Shown here: in pieces, positions 8,929-18,021 of the stretch
How positions within the stretch are numbered: the first letter of the stretch is position 1
Layout: each line of letters starts with the position of its first letter
Source: Chthoniobacterales bacterium
GTDB lineage: Bacteria; Verrucomicrobiota; Verrucomicrobiia; Chthoniobacterales; JACTMZ01
Direction of reading: 5' to 3'
NCBI GenBank assembly: GCA_018883245.1
Contig: VEQL01000015.1
Span: 1-57,950 of the forward strand
Length of the DNA stretch: 57,950 bases
The notes under the pieces: model-generated
Seen by the model: only the letters and a program-made list of their open reading frames with translations
The model's database searches: none
What the model was told of the DNA's origin: nothing
Position numbers and translations under genes: made by a program

Positions 8929-10050
8929 TCAACTCAGTATGTTGGGCACCTCGCGGTTGGTTGAGCGCATCCATAGCATGACCGCGCCGACCGCGCCAAA
9001 AATAACCAGCGGAATCCACGCGGCTGCCACCGGATCGATGCGGTTGCCCTTGCCCAGAGCCAGGAAGACGCTGCTCGAGAGCACGAGGAGAAAGAAGAGC
9101 CCGATGGCCATGGTGATACCGCCGAGCAATCCGCGTCGCGAATAGACGATGCCGAGCGGTGCGGCGATGAGCACGGCAAGGAAACAGCCCCAAGGCAAGG
9201 CCCAGCGGTAGGCGAGTTGCGTGCGGTAGGCTGCAAGGCGTCCTTCCGTGAAATGGGCGTTGTTGGCGAGGTATTCGCGCAGTTCGGGCACCGAGAGGAA
9301 ATTGGCTTCCAGCACCGAGCTGCTGATCCGCCACGGTGTCTCGGAAAAATTGCGCAGGCGCAGGATTTCAAAACGCCGTTGCTCTTTCACGTCGCCCTGC
9401 GGTGTGAAGTCGACAACCTTGCCCTTGTCGAGGCGCCATGTCTTCGTCGCGTGATCGTATGATGCTTTGTCCGCGTAATAATTGCGCCGTGGGTGTCCGG
9501 CTTGGTCCTCCTGGATGATCATGACGGCGGAGAATCTTTCGACCGAAGGATTGAGCCGCGCCACATGCCAGAAGCGCCGGTCCTCGCGGTTGCGGAAGAG
9601 GTGTCCCCTGATTGCTTTGCGGTCGAGATCCTCGCCGCCCGAAACCTCCTCGATGATCTCCTTTTTCACCGCGCCGGCGTGGGGTGCGGCCGAGTAATTG
9701 AGCGCGGTTGCCAAGCCGGTTGTGAGCAGTCCCAGCAAAAAAAGCGGCATGAGCAGCCGCACGACGCTGCGTCCGGCTCCGAGGATGGAAATGATCTCGT
9801 TGCGTCGGGACATCTGGGTGAACGTGTAAAGTATGGCCAAGAGCAACCCGACCGGCAGGCTCATGAGGATGATCTCGGGCACGCGAAGAACGTAAAATTC
9901 CAGCAATTTCGAAAGCGGAGCTTTGTTCTCGAGGAAGGCCGGTGCATTCTCGCTCAAGTCGAAAACAACCCAGATGGCAACAAAGCCCCCCACGCAATAG
10001 AGGAATGGTTGCAGCACACGCTTGAGAATGTATCGGTCGAGAATCTGCAT
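8929..10050 (-). CDS. lptG: LptF/LptG-family lipopolysaccharide export permease
   Basis: Inner-membrane permease of the YjgP/YjgQ family, which with LptB drives lipopolysaccharide from the inner membrane to the Lpt bridge. From the start chosen (MQILDRYILKRVLQPFLYCV) the first transmembrane helix follows at once, then helices around residues 45-75 and 90-115, a large periplasmic beta-rich domain, and three C-terminal helices. The motif SRRNEIISILGAGRS after helix 2 is typical. An in-frame start at 10128 would add 26 polar residues that the family lacks. LptF and LptG cannot be told apart without comparison; only one copy is in this window. It implies an outer membrane with LPS. Confidence 0.85.
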   Translation of the reverse strand: MQILDRYILKRVLQPFLYCVGGFVAIWVVFDLSENAPAFLENKAPLSKLLEFYVLRVPEIILMSLPVGLLLAILYTFTQMSRRNEIISILGAGRSVVRLLMPLFLLGLLTTGLATALNYSAAPHAGAVKKEIIEEVSGGEDLDRKAIRGHLFRNREDRRFWHVARLNPSVERFSAVMIIQEDQAGHPRRNYYADKASYDHATKTWRLDKGKVVDFTPQGDVKEQRRFEILRLRNFSETPWRISSSVLEANFLSVPELREYLANNAHFTEGRLAAYRTQLAYRWALPWGCFLAVLIAAPLGIVYSRRGLLGGITMAIGLFFLLVLSSSVFLALGKGNRIDPVAAAWIPLVIFGAVGAVMLWMRSTNREVPNILS

Positions 10051-10152
10051 CGGAAACGGCACGTTCGCGCCCCCAAGGGAGCGCGGGGCCCGATATGCCA
10101 TCTTCTTCGAACGAATTGACGCGATCAACGCGATTCATCGGGGGGGCACGGC

Positions 10153-12147
10153 GTGATTTCTCTCGTTCCCGACAGCGGTGCAAGCCCCACCACCGATCTG
10201 CGCATGGAGGAAATCTTTTCCCCGGGCGGTCTGTTGTCCTCTGCCAACAATTACGAGTTCCGACCGCAGCAGTTGCTGATGGCGCAGCGCGTGGCCGCGG
10301 TCCTTGCCCGCGGCGGTCATCTTGTCGCCGAAGCAGGCACCGGCACGGGAAAGTCCCTGGCCTATCTGGTTCCGTCCGTGCTGACGGCGATGGAAGGCGG
10401 GCGCAAAGCGATTGTCTCCACACACACCATCAACCTGCAGGAACAGTTGCTCTACAAGGATCTGCCGCTCGTGGCGAAACTTCTGCCGCACGAGTTCGAG
10501 GCGACGCTGCTCAAAGGAAGGCAGAATTATCTTTGCCAGCGCCGTTTGCAGAAGGCCATGGAGAACAGGGCGGAGCTGTTCACCACGTCAGAGTCGGTGG
10601 AACTCGAGCGCATCCTCGACTGGAGCCGCCGCACGCGCGACGGCTCGCTTGCTGACATCGATCCGCTGCCCGACCCCGCGGTTTGGAATCTGGTTTGCAG
10701 CGAGGCCGGCGTTTGCACCCATCGGTCGTGCGGGGGTGGCCATGGCCAGCGTTGTTTTTACCAGCAGGCGCGCAGGCGGGTGGACACCGCAAACATCGTC
10801 GTTCTGAACCACAGCCTGCTCTTCATTCTGCTCGGCGGTGCGGACGAACTGCACGCCGATGGTGCCGGCTATCTTTACCCGAACGACTTTCTCGTCATCG
10901 ACGAGGCGCATACGATCGAAAGCGTCGCGGCCAAGCATCTCGGGCTGCGTTTGTCGCAATACGAGCTGCGCTACCTCCTGCAGCGTCTTTGGAATCCCCG
11001 GACTAAAAAGGGCCTCATGGCTGCGCTCAAGGCGCGGTCCGGAGGAGCGGCCGTGGCATCCGCACTTGACGAGGGTGAAAAGTTTTTCACCGCGCTGGCC
11101 AACGCATGCCCCTTCACCAAAGGCAAAGAAGTGCGCGTCCGCCAGCCGATCGAGCTGCCGATGGACATTGTGTCGCGCTTGAACGCGGTTCGCCAAATGC
11201 TCAAAGAAGCCGCTTCCGGCGCCAGCGAGGACATGCGCGCGGAGGTCGGCGAATGCATTTTGCGACTGCAGGCGTTCGCCGAGGGATTGCCGGTGTTTGC
11301 CGACCAGCGCGAGGAAGAAAGCGTCTACTGGACGGCACTGTCCGGCCGGCGCGACCAGTTCGTGACCGCGCACGTTACCCCGGTGGATCTGGCGGCGGAA
11401 TTGCGGCGGCTGCTTTTTCGCGACGAGACCACGGCTGTCCTGACCAGCGCCACGCTTTCGGTCGGGCGGCCGGACTTGATGTATTTTCGCGAGAGGGTCG
11501 GGGGCGAGGATGCCGAGGCGGTGCAGATCGGAAGTCCTTTCGACTACGCGCGGCAGATGAAAATTCACGTCGTGAAGAAGATGCCCGACCCGCGGGCGGC
11601 CGATTACGAGACAGCGCTGGAAGGTTGGATCGACCACTTCACGGACAAGACCGAAGGTCATGCCTTCGTGCTTTTTACCAATGCACGCCTCATGCGCCGG
11701 CTGGCCGAGCGGATGGAGAAACACTTTGCGGACCGGGGTTGGCCGCTTCTCGTGCAGGGGGCCGAACTTTCGCGTCACCGGATGGTCGAGGAATTCAAGG
11801 GCGAGTCGAACTCCGTGCTCTTCGGTCTCGACAGTTTCTGGAGCGGGGTGGATGTGCCGGGGGGCGCGTTGCGCAACGTGATCATCACACGGCTGCCCTT
11901 TGCCGTGCCGGACCATCCGCTGGTTGAAGCGCGGCTCGAGCAGATCGAGGCGCGCGGGGGGGATCCTTTTTCCGAATACTCGCTACCCGAGGCGATCCTC
12001 AAACTGCGGCAGGGTGTGGGGCGCCTTATCCGCACCGCGGTGGACGAGGGGATCGTTGTGATCCTTGACAACCGGCTGGTTACCAAGGCCTACGGCCGGG
12101 CGTTTCTCAAAGCCTTGCCCGAATGTCCCGTGGAGGTTGTGTCGTGA
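10153..12147 (+). CDS. dinG: DinG-like ATP-dependent helicase (XPD family, Fe-S)
   Basis: Superfamily 2 5'-3' DNA helicase of the DinG/XPD group, unwinding R-loops and damaged DNA. Walker A is [16 protein letters not shown] near residue 60 and Walker B is the DEAH box in [12 protein letters not shown]. Four cysteines between motifs Ia and II ([27 protein letters not shown]) match the position of the Fe-S cluster. The C-terminal helicase half has QGVGRLIRT (motif VI). It starts with GTG after a purine-rich stretch; ATG at 10204 is the alternative. It is divergent from lptG and its stop overlaps the start of the next gene (GTGA). Confidence 0.92.
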   Translation: MISLVPDSGASPTTDLRMEEIFSPGGLLSSANNYEFRPQQLLMAQRVAAVLARGGHLVAEAGTGTGKSLAYLVPSVLTAMEGGRKAIVSTHTINLQEQLLYKDLPLVAKLLPHEFEATLLKGRQNYLCQRRLQKAMENRAELFTTSESVELERILDWSRRTRDGSLADIDPLPDPAVWNLVCSEAGVCTHRSCGGGHGQRCFYQQARRRVDTANIVVLNHSLLFILLGGADELHADGAGYLYPNDFLVIDEAHTIESVAAKHLGLRLSQYELRYLLQRLWNPRTKKGLMAALKARSGGAAVASALDEGEKFFTALANACPFTKGKEVRVRQPIELPMDIVSRLNAVRQMLKEAASGASEDMRAEVGECILRLQAFAEGLPVFADQREEESVYWTALSGRRDQFVTAHVTPVDLAAELRRLLFRDETTAVLTSATLSVGRPDLMYFRERVGGEDAEAVQIGSPFDYARQMKIHVVKKMPDPRAADYETALEGWIDHFTDKTEGHAFVLFTNARLMRRLAERMEKHFADRGWPLLVQGAELSRHRMVEEFKGESNSVLFGLDSFWSGVDVPGGALRNVIITRLPFAVPDHPLVEARLEQIEARGGDPFSEYSLPEAILKLRQGVGRLIRTAVDEGIVVILDNRLVTKAYGRAFLKALPECPVEVVS

Positions 12148-13322
12148 GCGTGCGGGAATCGGAGCAAACAAAGCGCGGAATACTTTTTCGCGTGGCCTGC
12201 GTTTTTATTGCGCTGGCATCCGGTCTGCTTTCGTGGTGGATGTCGTCGGACCAAGCAAATTGTGCGTTTCCGGGATTCGTCGTGGCACCGGACATTCCGG
12301 CATCCGAGCCGCCCTTTTTCCGGACAAATGTAATCAATCCCGGCGCGCCTCAACCGAAGTCGCACTCGGCTGCGCTTGCGGAGTTGCCGGGAGGAGAATT
12401 GTTGGCGGCATGGTATGCGGGCAAGGGGGAGGTGGAGGATGATGTGGCGATCTATCTCTCCCGACGCGGACCAGATGGAGAATGGTCTCCTCCGGGGGTG
12501 ATCATAACGCGCGAAGGGGTTGCATCGCAACTCGGCCGCAACGTGATTTCCCTCGGCAATCCGTTGCTGCTGTCTGACGAGTCGGCGCGCGTTGGACTGC
12601 TCTTCGTGTCGATTGCTGCGGGACGTTGGTCCGGCAGTTCGATGAACATAGCATGGTCGGAGGATGGAGGGCGCACTTGGGGACCGGTCCGCAAGCTTAC
12701 GATGAACCCGCTGGCGAATTTGAGCGCATTGCCTCGCAATCCCCCGGCGCCTCTGCTCGGAGGCGGATGGGCGGTGCCGGTTTACGAGGAGTTCCTCGGG
12801 AAATTTCCCGAGATCCTGTGGCTTCAGCCGGAGCGAGACGGGTGGATCGACGCCGTTTCACGCATCTACGGAGGTGTTTCGATCTTGCAACCTGCTTTGG
12901 TGCCTCTGGACACGCGGCGGGCTGTCGCTTTGTTTCGCGACTACACGTCTGCGCGTCGGATGTCGGTGGCATGGAGTGACGATGCAGGAAGGACCTGGAG
13001 CCGCCCCGTGCCCACGGATATTCCGAATGTGGATTCGGGCGTCTGTGCGGTCAGGCTCAGCGACGGGGCCTTGCTCTGCGCTTTCAATGACTTCTCTCCC
13101 GGCAAACGCGAAAATTTGCGATTGGCAATTTCACGTGACGAGGGGCGCACATGGCGGCGCGTTGCCACGCTGCAGGAAGAGGCCGGCAGCGAGTTTTCTT
13201 ATCCCTACATGTTGGCCCGAGGGGGCAGGGTTATGATGGTTTATTCAGCTCGCCAGAAAGAAATTCATTTTGCGGAATTCAACGAAGCGTGGGTCAGACA
13301 GCAGGAGGAGCGTGCGCAATGA
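12144..13322 (+). CDS. Sialidase-like exo-glycosidase with Asp-box repeats
   Basis: A predicted exported or membrane-anchored six-bladed propeller protein of the sialidase/BNR superfamily. Three Asp-box motifs are visible: [16 protein letters not shown] and SRDEGRTW. A hydrophobic segment near the N-terminus ([17 protein letters not shown]) is a signal anchor. The family includes exo-alpha-sialidases, but many verrucomicrobial members have unknown substrates, so sialic acid is not assured. I chose the GTG at 12144 because it overlaps the dinG stop as GTGA; an upstream ATG in the same frame lies inside dinG. The end overlaps the next gene by ATGA, so all three are translationally coupled. Confidence 0.75.
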   Translation: MSVRESEQTKRGILFRVACVFIALASGLLSWWMSSDQANCAFPGFVVAPDIPASEPPFFRTNVINPGAPQPKSHSAALAELPGGELLAAWYAGKGEVEDDVAIYLSRRGPDGEWSPPGVIITREGVASQLGRNVISLGNPLLLSDESARVGLLFVSIAAGRWSGSSMNIAWSEDGGRTWGPVRKLTMNPLANLSALPRNPPAPLLGGGWAVPVYEEFLGKFPEILWLQPERDGWIDAVSRIYGGVSILQPALVPLDTRRAVALFRDYTSARRMSVAWSDDAGRTWSRPVPTDIPNVDSGVCAVRLSDGALLCAFNDFSPGKRENLRLAISRDEGRTWRRVATLQEEAGSEFSYPYMLARGGRVMMVYSARQKEIHFAEFNEAWVRQQEERAQ

Positions 13323-13936
13323 CACAACTTTCGCTCTGGTGGGGATTGGTTGGGCCTTGGTTGCTGCTGGTATGGCTTGTCCAGCGCGTGCCTTGGTTGC
13401 ACGGGCTACGCAGTGCGGTCGTATCCGCCATTGTTGCGTCGGTCGCGGTCTCCGTCCCTTGGTTCGGACATGCCTTGCCTTGGTGGTCGATGAGCCTTAG
13501 CGCGAATTTCAGCGTGACGATGGCAGTCCTTCTCGTTGTTGCGATCATCGACCGCGCTTTTGGGACGCGCATTCTTCGCAAGCGCGATTGGAATGCTGCA
13601 TGGACTTTCGGCGCAGCGGCCGGTTTGCTTCTTTACCCCAGCGCCTTGGGGCTGGGTCCGCGGAATTTCGACTCATACTCCCTGGGCTGGCCGTGGCTCT
13701 TTTGGAAAGAGTCATTCGTCCTATACGGCGCGGCATCCATCACGGCCGCGGTCCTCTTATGGCGTGGGAATCGATTCGGCTACGTGCTGCTTGCCGTTTT
13801 CTGCGGCTACGCACTTCGTTTCCAAGAGTCGCAGAACTTCTGGGACTATTTGATCGATCCGGTCTTTGCCGCCGTCTCGCTGCTCGCCGTTCTTTGGAAG
13901 GGTGTCGCGCTCGCCTGCAGCAAGCACAAGGAATAG
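13319..13936 (+). CDS. Multi-pass membrane protein of unknown function
   Basis: A 205-residue, very Trp- and Leu-rich integral membrane protein with about six hydrophobic segments (for example LVGPWLLLVWLVQ, VTMAVLLVVAIID, AAVLLWRGN, YVLLAVFCGYAL). I do not recognise the family. The ATG overlaps the stop of the sialidase-like gene (ATGA) and is preceded by CAGGAGGAG, a strong ribosome-binding site, so the start is secure. The coupling suggests it works with the sialidase-like protein at the inner membrane. tRNA-Ser follows convergently after 10 bases. Confidence 0.75.
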   Translation: MTQLSLWWGLVGPWLLLVWLVQRVPWLHGLRSAVVSAIVASVAVSVPWFGHALPWWSMSLSANFSVTMAVLLVVAIIDRAFGTRILRKRDWNAAWTFGAAAGLLLYPSALGLGPRNFDSYSLGWPWLFWKESFVLYGAASITAAVLLWRGNRFGYVLLAVFCGYALRFQESQNFWDYLIDPVFAAVSLLAVLWKGVALACSKHKE

Positions 13937-13946
13937 AACTGCAGAG

Positions 13947-14038
13947 TGGCGGAAGGGGTGGGATTCGAACCCACGGTGGGTTTAACCCCACGCTCGATTT
14001 CGAGTCGAGTGCCTTAAACCGGACTCAGCCACCCTTCC
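13947..14038 (-). tRNA. tRNA-Ser (anticodon CGA)
   Basis: On the minus strand the sequence folds as a class II tRNA. The acceptor stem GGAAGGG (14032-14038) pairs with CCCTTCC, the discriminator is G, and CCA is encoded at 13947-13949. The anticodon stem is CTCGA/TCGAG around a loop containing CGA, which reads UCG. A long variable arm and the T-arm GTGGG-TTCGAAT-CCCAC are present. All serine-tRNA hallmarks are met. Confidence 0.96.
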
Positions 14039-14048
14039 TTCAAGGTCG

Positions 14049-14077
14049 TTTATAGCCCGTGCGTCGCATCGAGGCAA
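14049..14077 (-). promoter_or_regulatory. Sigma-70-type promoter of tRNA-Ser
   Basis: Reading the minus strand, TTGCCT (14077-14072) and TATAAA (14054-14049) are separated by exactly 17 bases. The -10 box ends 10 bases before the tRNA 5' end, giving a start point a few bases upstream of the mature end. It fills the gap between the tRNA and the end of selO. Confidence 0.6.
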
Positions 14078-14082
14078 CTTCA

Positions 14083-15567
14083 TCAAGTGCCGCAGAAGGT
14101 CCGGTAGGTCTCGATGCCGGGCGGCGGCGGTTCGCAGAAAGGTTCGTTCGCTGCTGATTCCTCGAATGGCCGTGAGAGAATGTCCAACAGTCTTTGCATT
14201 GCCGAGAGGTCCCCGTCGTTGGCCGCTGCAAGCGCCTCCTCGACACGATGGTTGCGCGGAATCACAGATGGGTTGGCGCTGCGCATTGCAGCTGCGATTT
14301 CGTCCTTGGTCTTTTGCTGGCGCCCGAGGCGCGCGGTCCACTTTTCAAACCAAATACTGAAGTCCGCGTCCGACAGACCTTGCGGAAGCCTGTGCGTGCC
14401 CGCGGCACGAATCAAGGACGCGAATGTGTTTGTGAAGTCGGATTTGGCGCGGGTCATCCAAGCCAATAGCTCGTTGGCCAAGTCGAAGTCATCATCTTCT
14501 GCAGTCAGCAGGCCGAGCTTTTTTCTCAGGCCCGACTGATAATGGTCCTGGAACCTGCGGGGAAAGGCTTCGAGAGTGGTGTTCGCACGTTCGATCGACT
14601 TTTCGCGGTCTTTGTCGACCAACGGGAGCAAGGCTTCCGCCAGTCGCGCTAGATTCCAATGTGCGATGTGGGGCTGTTTTCCGTAAGCGTATCTGCCGCC
14701 GCGATCGATGGAGCTGAATACCGTTGCAGGATCATAGGTGTCCATGAATGCGCATGGACCGTAGTCGATGGTTTCACCGCTCAGCGCCATGTTGTCGGTG
14801 TTCATCACCCCGTGAACAAAGCCGACGCAGAGCCACCGTGCCACGAGGTCCGCCTGGCTCTCCACTGCCGCGGCAAGCAGAGCCAAGGCCTTGTTTTCCG
14901 ATTGGGCCGACTCCGGATAGTGCCGCTGCAGCGTGTGCTCAAGGAGCGCCTCAACCGTGCGCAGGTCGCCGAGCGCGGCCGCGTATTCGAAGGTTCCCAC
15001 GCGGATATGGCTTGCGGCGACGCGTGTCAGCACGGCTCCGGGCAGCGGTTTGTCGCGAAGGATTTTCTCGCCGGTCGATACCACCGCGAGGCTGCGGGTG
15101 GTCGGAATTCCCAGCGCATGCATGGCCTCGCTCACGATGTATTCACGCAGCATCGGTCCCAAGGCCGCCCTGCCATCGCCGCGCCGCGAGTAAGGGGTTT
15201 GGCCCGAGCCTTTCAGCTGGATATCGAAGCGCCGCGCGCCAGGCGCCATATGCTCTCCGAGCAGCAAGGCCCTGCCGTCACCGAGATTTGTGAAATGGCC
15301 GAATTGGTGTCCCGCGTAAGCCTGTGCGATCGGGTCCGCGCCCAGAGGAAGGCTATTGCCGGATAAAAACTCCGCCCCTGTGTGCCGCAAAGCATCCGCA
15401 TCGAGTCCCAGATCGCCCGCCAGCCGCTCGTTGAGCAAGACGATCTCAGGCCACGCCACCGGAACCGGTGCGACGCGGGAAAAAAGAACCTCCGGCAAAC
15501 GGCTGTAGGAATTGTCGAAGCGCCAACCCGTGGCGCCGGGGCAAAATATGCCGGGCTCGCCGCTCAT
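14083..15567 (-). CDS. selO: SelO/YdiU family protein adenylyltransferase
   Basis: A pseudokinase-fold enzyme that transfers AMP from ATP to Ser, Thr or Tyr of target proteins (AMPylation). The 494 residues match SelO throughout: FDNSYSRLPEVLFSRVAP at the start, AYAGHQFGHFTNLGDGRALLLGE, DIQLKGSGQTPYSRRGDGRAALGPML, and HGVMNTDNMALSGETIDYGPC, which holds the metal-binding Asn and Asp. It ends ...YRTFCGT, keeping the C-terminal Cys that replaces the selenocysteine of some eukaryotic members. No partner gene is obvious in its neighbourhood. Confidence 0.94.
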   Translation of the reverse strand: MSGEPGIFCPGATGWRFDNSYSRLPEVLFSRVAPVPVAWPEIVLLNERLAGDLGLDADALRHTGAEFLSGNSLPLGADPIAQAYAGHQFGHFTNLGDGRALLLGEHMAPGARRFDIQLKGSGQTPYSRRGDGRAALGPMLREYIVSEAMHALGIPTTRSLAVVSTGEKILRDKPLPGAVLTRVAASHIRVGTFEYAAALGDLRTVEALLEHTLQRHYPESAQSENKALALLAAAVESQADLVARWLCVGFVHGVMNTDNMALSGETIDYGPCAFMDTYDPATVFSSIDRGGRYAYGKQPHIAHWNLARLAEALLPLVDKDREKSIERANTTLEAFPRRFQDHYQSGLRKKLGLLTAEDDDFDLANELLAWMTRAKSDFTNTFASLIRAAGTHRLPQGLSDADFSIWFEKWTARLGRQQKTKDEIAAAMRSANPSVIPRNHRVEEALAAANDGDLSAMQRLLDILSRPFEESAANEPFCEPPPPGIETYRTFCGT

Positions 15568-15591
15568 TGATACGGTGCGCGGGCTGTGCGA

Positions 15592-15930
15592 TTACAAATC
15601 CGCGCTGAGGAAGCCGTCGTTGTATGGCCAACCGGCATCGGTGAGGATTTGGTAATCCTCCGGGCTGAGCAATTCCAAGAGGTCGAGCGTGGTAAGGTCG
15701 GATGTTGCCACGGACGCGGGTTCGCGATCGGGGCGGGGTGCGATGGCAAGAACGACGAGCGCGGCGATGGCGGCGGGGGCGAGCCAACGGAAAATCGGAG
15801 CGAACCATGAGGTCCGAGGCGCACCTGCTTCACCAATCCGCCGCATGACTTTCGCAGCGAAAAACGGCGGAGCTGGGTGCCGCGGGGAGCGGCCGAGCAA
15901 ATCCCAAAGTTTCCGGTCCTCTTGGTTCAT
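15592..15930 (-). CDS. Small single-pass membrane protein downstream of rpoD
   Basis: A 112-residue protein of unknown function. It starts MNQEDRKLWDLLGRSPRHPA, has one transmembrane helix (LAPAAIAALVVLAIAP, about residues 50-66), and a short acidic C-terminal tail containing LELLSPEDYQILTDAGWPYN. The layout, a helical cytoplasmic segment then one membrane span, resembles small anti-sigma-like proteins, but that is only an analogy. It follows rpoD after about 36 bases. The ATG at 15930 is preferred over a TTG two codons upstream. Confidence 0.65.
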   Translation of the reverse strand: MNQEDRKLWDLLGRSPRHPAPPFFAAKVMRRIGEAGAPRTSWFAPIFRWLAPAAIAALVVLAIAPRPDREPASVATSDLTTLDLLELLSPEDYQILTDAGWPYNDGFLSADL

Positions 15931-15966
15931 GCTCAATAAAACACCGGAACCGGGCAGCGGTTGCGC

Positions 15967-17940
15967 TTAAAGATCGCGCGGCTCCAGGTATCCCTCAAGC
16001 TGGCGAAGCCGGGTGGGGTGGCGCATCTTGCGAAGGGCCTTGGCCTCGATCTGACGGATTCGTTCGCGGGTGACTTTGAATTGCCGTCCGACTTCCTCGA
16101 GCGTGCGCGGGTAGCCGTCCACCAAACCGAAGCGCTGTTCGAGCACGGAGCGCTCGCGATCGGTGAGGGTCTCGAGAACATCTTTGATCTTGTCCTTGAG
16201 CAGGATGATGGCGGCGCTGTCCGCGGGGTTTTCCGCGGATTTATCCTCGATGAAGTCACCGAAGCTGGTGTCATCGCTGTCGCCGACAGGCATCTGCAAC
16301 GAGATCGGGGTCTGGGCCATTTTGAGAACGGCGCGGACGCGTTCGACGGGCAGCTGGATCTCGTCGGCAATTTCATCGGGCGTGGGCTCGCGTCCGTATT
16401 CCTGCACGAGTTGCTTCTGCACGCGGATGAGTTTGTTGATCGTTTCGATCATGTGCACCGGAATGCGGATGGTGCGGGCCTGGTCGGCGATCGAGCGGGT
16501 GATGGCCTGACGGATCCACCACGTGGCGTAAGTGGAGAATTTGTAGCCGCGGCGGTATTCGAATTTTTCCACCGCTTTCATCAGGCCCATATTGCCTTCC
16601 TGGATGAGGTCGAGGAAGGACAGGCCTCGGTTGGTGTATTTTTTGGCGATGGAAATGACGAGGCGGAGGTTGGCCTCGACCATCTCGGTCTTGGCTTTGT
16701 GGGCCTCGCGATGCCAGCGGCGCAGGTCGGAATAGGACTGGCGGAAGACGTCTGGAATCATCCAGGCGCGGTGGCTCAGGTCGGCGATGCGTTTTTCCAG
16801 CTCCTGCATCTTCTTTTTGGCTTCCGCACTGCGCTTGGCGCGCGGGCTGGTCTTGGCGTGCTCGCCATTGAGATGAAGAAGGGTGCGGTGGGTGTCGTCC
16901 GCAGCCTGCACAAAGTCGTCCGTGATCTTTTGTTTGTAGAAAAACTTCGGGTAGTGCTGGCGGATGCTCACCAATGCCTTTTCGAACGTCTTGTGCTGGG
17001 CGCCCGAGGGCTTTTTGAGATTGGCTATCTGGGCGAAAAGACGGTCGATCTTCTGGGCCTGCGTCTTGATTGTTGCGCAGAGCCGGGGCAGAGCCTTCAT
17101 GTAGCGTTCGCGGCTCTCGATCTTTTTGTCCATGATCACGCGGTCGAAACGCTCGCGCTGGTCGAGCAATTTTCCGGCGAGATCCAGATGGCCGCGGGCC
17201 ACGAAGCCCATGCGGTAAACGATGTCCTGAACCTTGAGTTCCGCATCCTCGATGCGCTTGGAGATTTCCACCTCTTGCTCTCGCGTGAGGAGCGGCACTT
17301 GGCCCATCTGCTTGAGATACATGCGCACGGGGTCATCGAGAATGTCGAGACGTCCGTCGGCCTTGTCGTCCTTGTCGGTTTTTTCCTCTTCCTTGCGCGG
17401 CGCCTTGTCCGTGTCGATGTCGCTTTGTTCGATCAGTTCGATCTCCACCTCGCGCAAGCGAGTGATGATCTTGTCGATCACGTCGGGGTCATTGAGAGCG
17501 GAGGGCAGGTTTTCCTCGAGATCGTCGAAGGTGAGGTAGCCTTGGTCTTTGCAGAGTTTGATGAGTTCGCGCGTTTTTTCCGCTATGAACTGTTCGGTAT
17601 TTCGCCCTTGGGAAGGATCGGTCAAGAGCGCGATTGCAGAGTTCTTGATGGCTTGCGACTTCGTGTCTGCCTGCTTTTTCCCCGTGACTTTGTCCTTGGC
17701 GGACTCCGGCTTTTTGGTGTGCTGCGCGTTCGCCGACTTGGCGTCCTTTGCCTTTGCCGCGGTTGCTTTGGCCTTGAGAAGCGTTTCCTTGCCCTTCGGG
17801 GCCGGTTTGCGAGCAGGGGCCTTTTGGGGCGAAGTTTTTTTGGCCGCCGGCTTGGATTTCGGTTTTTGGGCAGGCGGCTTGGGGGAGTGCTTTTGAGACT
17901 TAGCGGCTTTGGAAGGCTTTTTGGACTTTTTGGTGGCCAT
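15967..17940 (-). CDS. rpoD: Primary RNA polymerase sigma factor (sigma-70)
   Basis: Housekeeping sigma factor, 657 residues. A Lys/Ala/Pro-rich basic N-terminal extension of about 100 residues comes before region 1.1. Region 1.2/2 contains [16 protein letters not shown] and the -10 recognition core [20 protein letters not shown] and [19 protein letters not shown]. Region 3 and region 4.2 ([20 protein letters not shown]) complete it. It lies downstream of dnaG as in the macromolecular-synthesis operon of many bacteria. The lysine-rich tail resembles basic N-termini seen in other PVC-group sigma factors; its role is unknown. Confidence 0.96.
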   Translation of the reverse strand: MATKKSKKPSKAAKSQKHSPKPPAQKPKSKPAAKKTSPQKAPARKPAPKGKETLLKAKATAAKAKDAKSANAQHTKKPESAKDKVTGKKQADTKSQAIKNSAIALLTDPSQGRNTEQFIAEKTRELIKLCKDQGYLTFDDLEENLPSALNDPDVIDKIITRLREVEIELIEQSDIDTDKAPRKEEEKTDKDDKADGRLDILDDPVRMYLKQMGQVPLLTREQEVEISKRIEDAELKVQDIVYRMGFVARGHLDLAGKLLDQRERFDRVIMDKKIESRERYMKALPRLCATIKTQAQKIDRLFAQIANLKKPSGAQHKTFEKALVSIRQHYPKFFYKQKITDDFVQAADDTHRTLLHLNGEHAKTSPRAKRSAEAKKKMQELEKRIADLSHRAWMIPDVFRQSYSDLRRWHREAHKAKTEMVEANLRLVISIAKKYTNRGLSFLDLIQEGNMGLMKAVEKFEYRRGYKFSTYATWWIRQAITRSIADQARTIRIPVHMIETINKLIRVQKQLVQEYGREPTPDEIADEIQLPVERVRAVLKMAQTPISLQMPVGDSDDTSFGDFIEDKSAENPADSAAIILLKDKIKDVLETLTDRERSVLEQRFGLVDGYPRTLEEVGRQFKVTRERIRQIEAKALRKMRHPTRLRQLEGYLEPRDL

Positions 17941-17974
17941 GGATGTTGGATGAGCGGTCGCCGGACAGCATTTC

Positions 17975-17992
17975 TTCCCGATGTTTCGGGAA
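17975..17992 (-). other. Hairpin between dnaG and rpoD
   Basis: TTCCCGA and TCGGGAA form a 7-bp stem with a TGTT loop in the 81-base space between dnaG and rpoD. No T-run follows on the minus strand, so it is not an obvious terminator. It could be an RNA-processing or stability element, as occurs between dnaG and rpoD in E. coli; that role is inferred by position. Confidence 0.35.
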
Positions 17993-18021
17993 TCAGCGGG
18001 TCTGCGTAGGTTCCGCGGTTG

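Noticed and set aside
10588-11916. 442-codon open frame on the minus strand across dinG
   Set aside because: It is antisense to the conserved helicase motifs, has Arg/His/Gly-rich composition and no start context.
17975-17992. Terminator separating dnaG from rpoD
   Set aside because: The stem is good but no T-run follows on the transcribed strand, so it is listed only as a hairpin.
15961-18009. 682-codon plus-strand frame opposite rpoD
   Set aside because: Antisense shadow of the sigma factor; repeated Phe/Leu/Asp runs mirror the rpoD codons.
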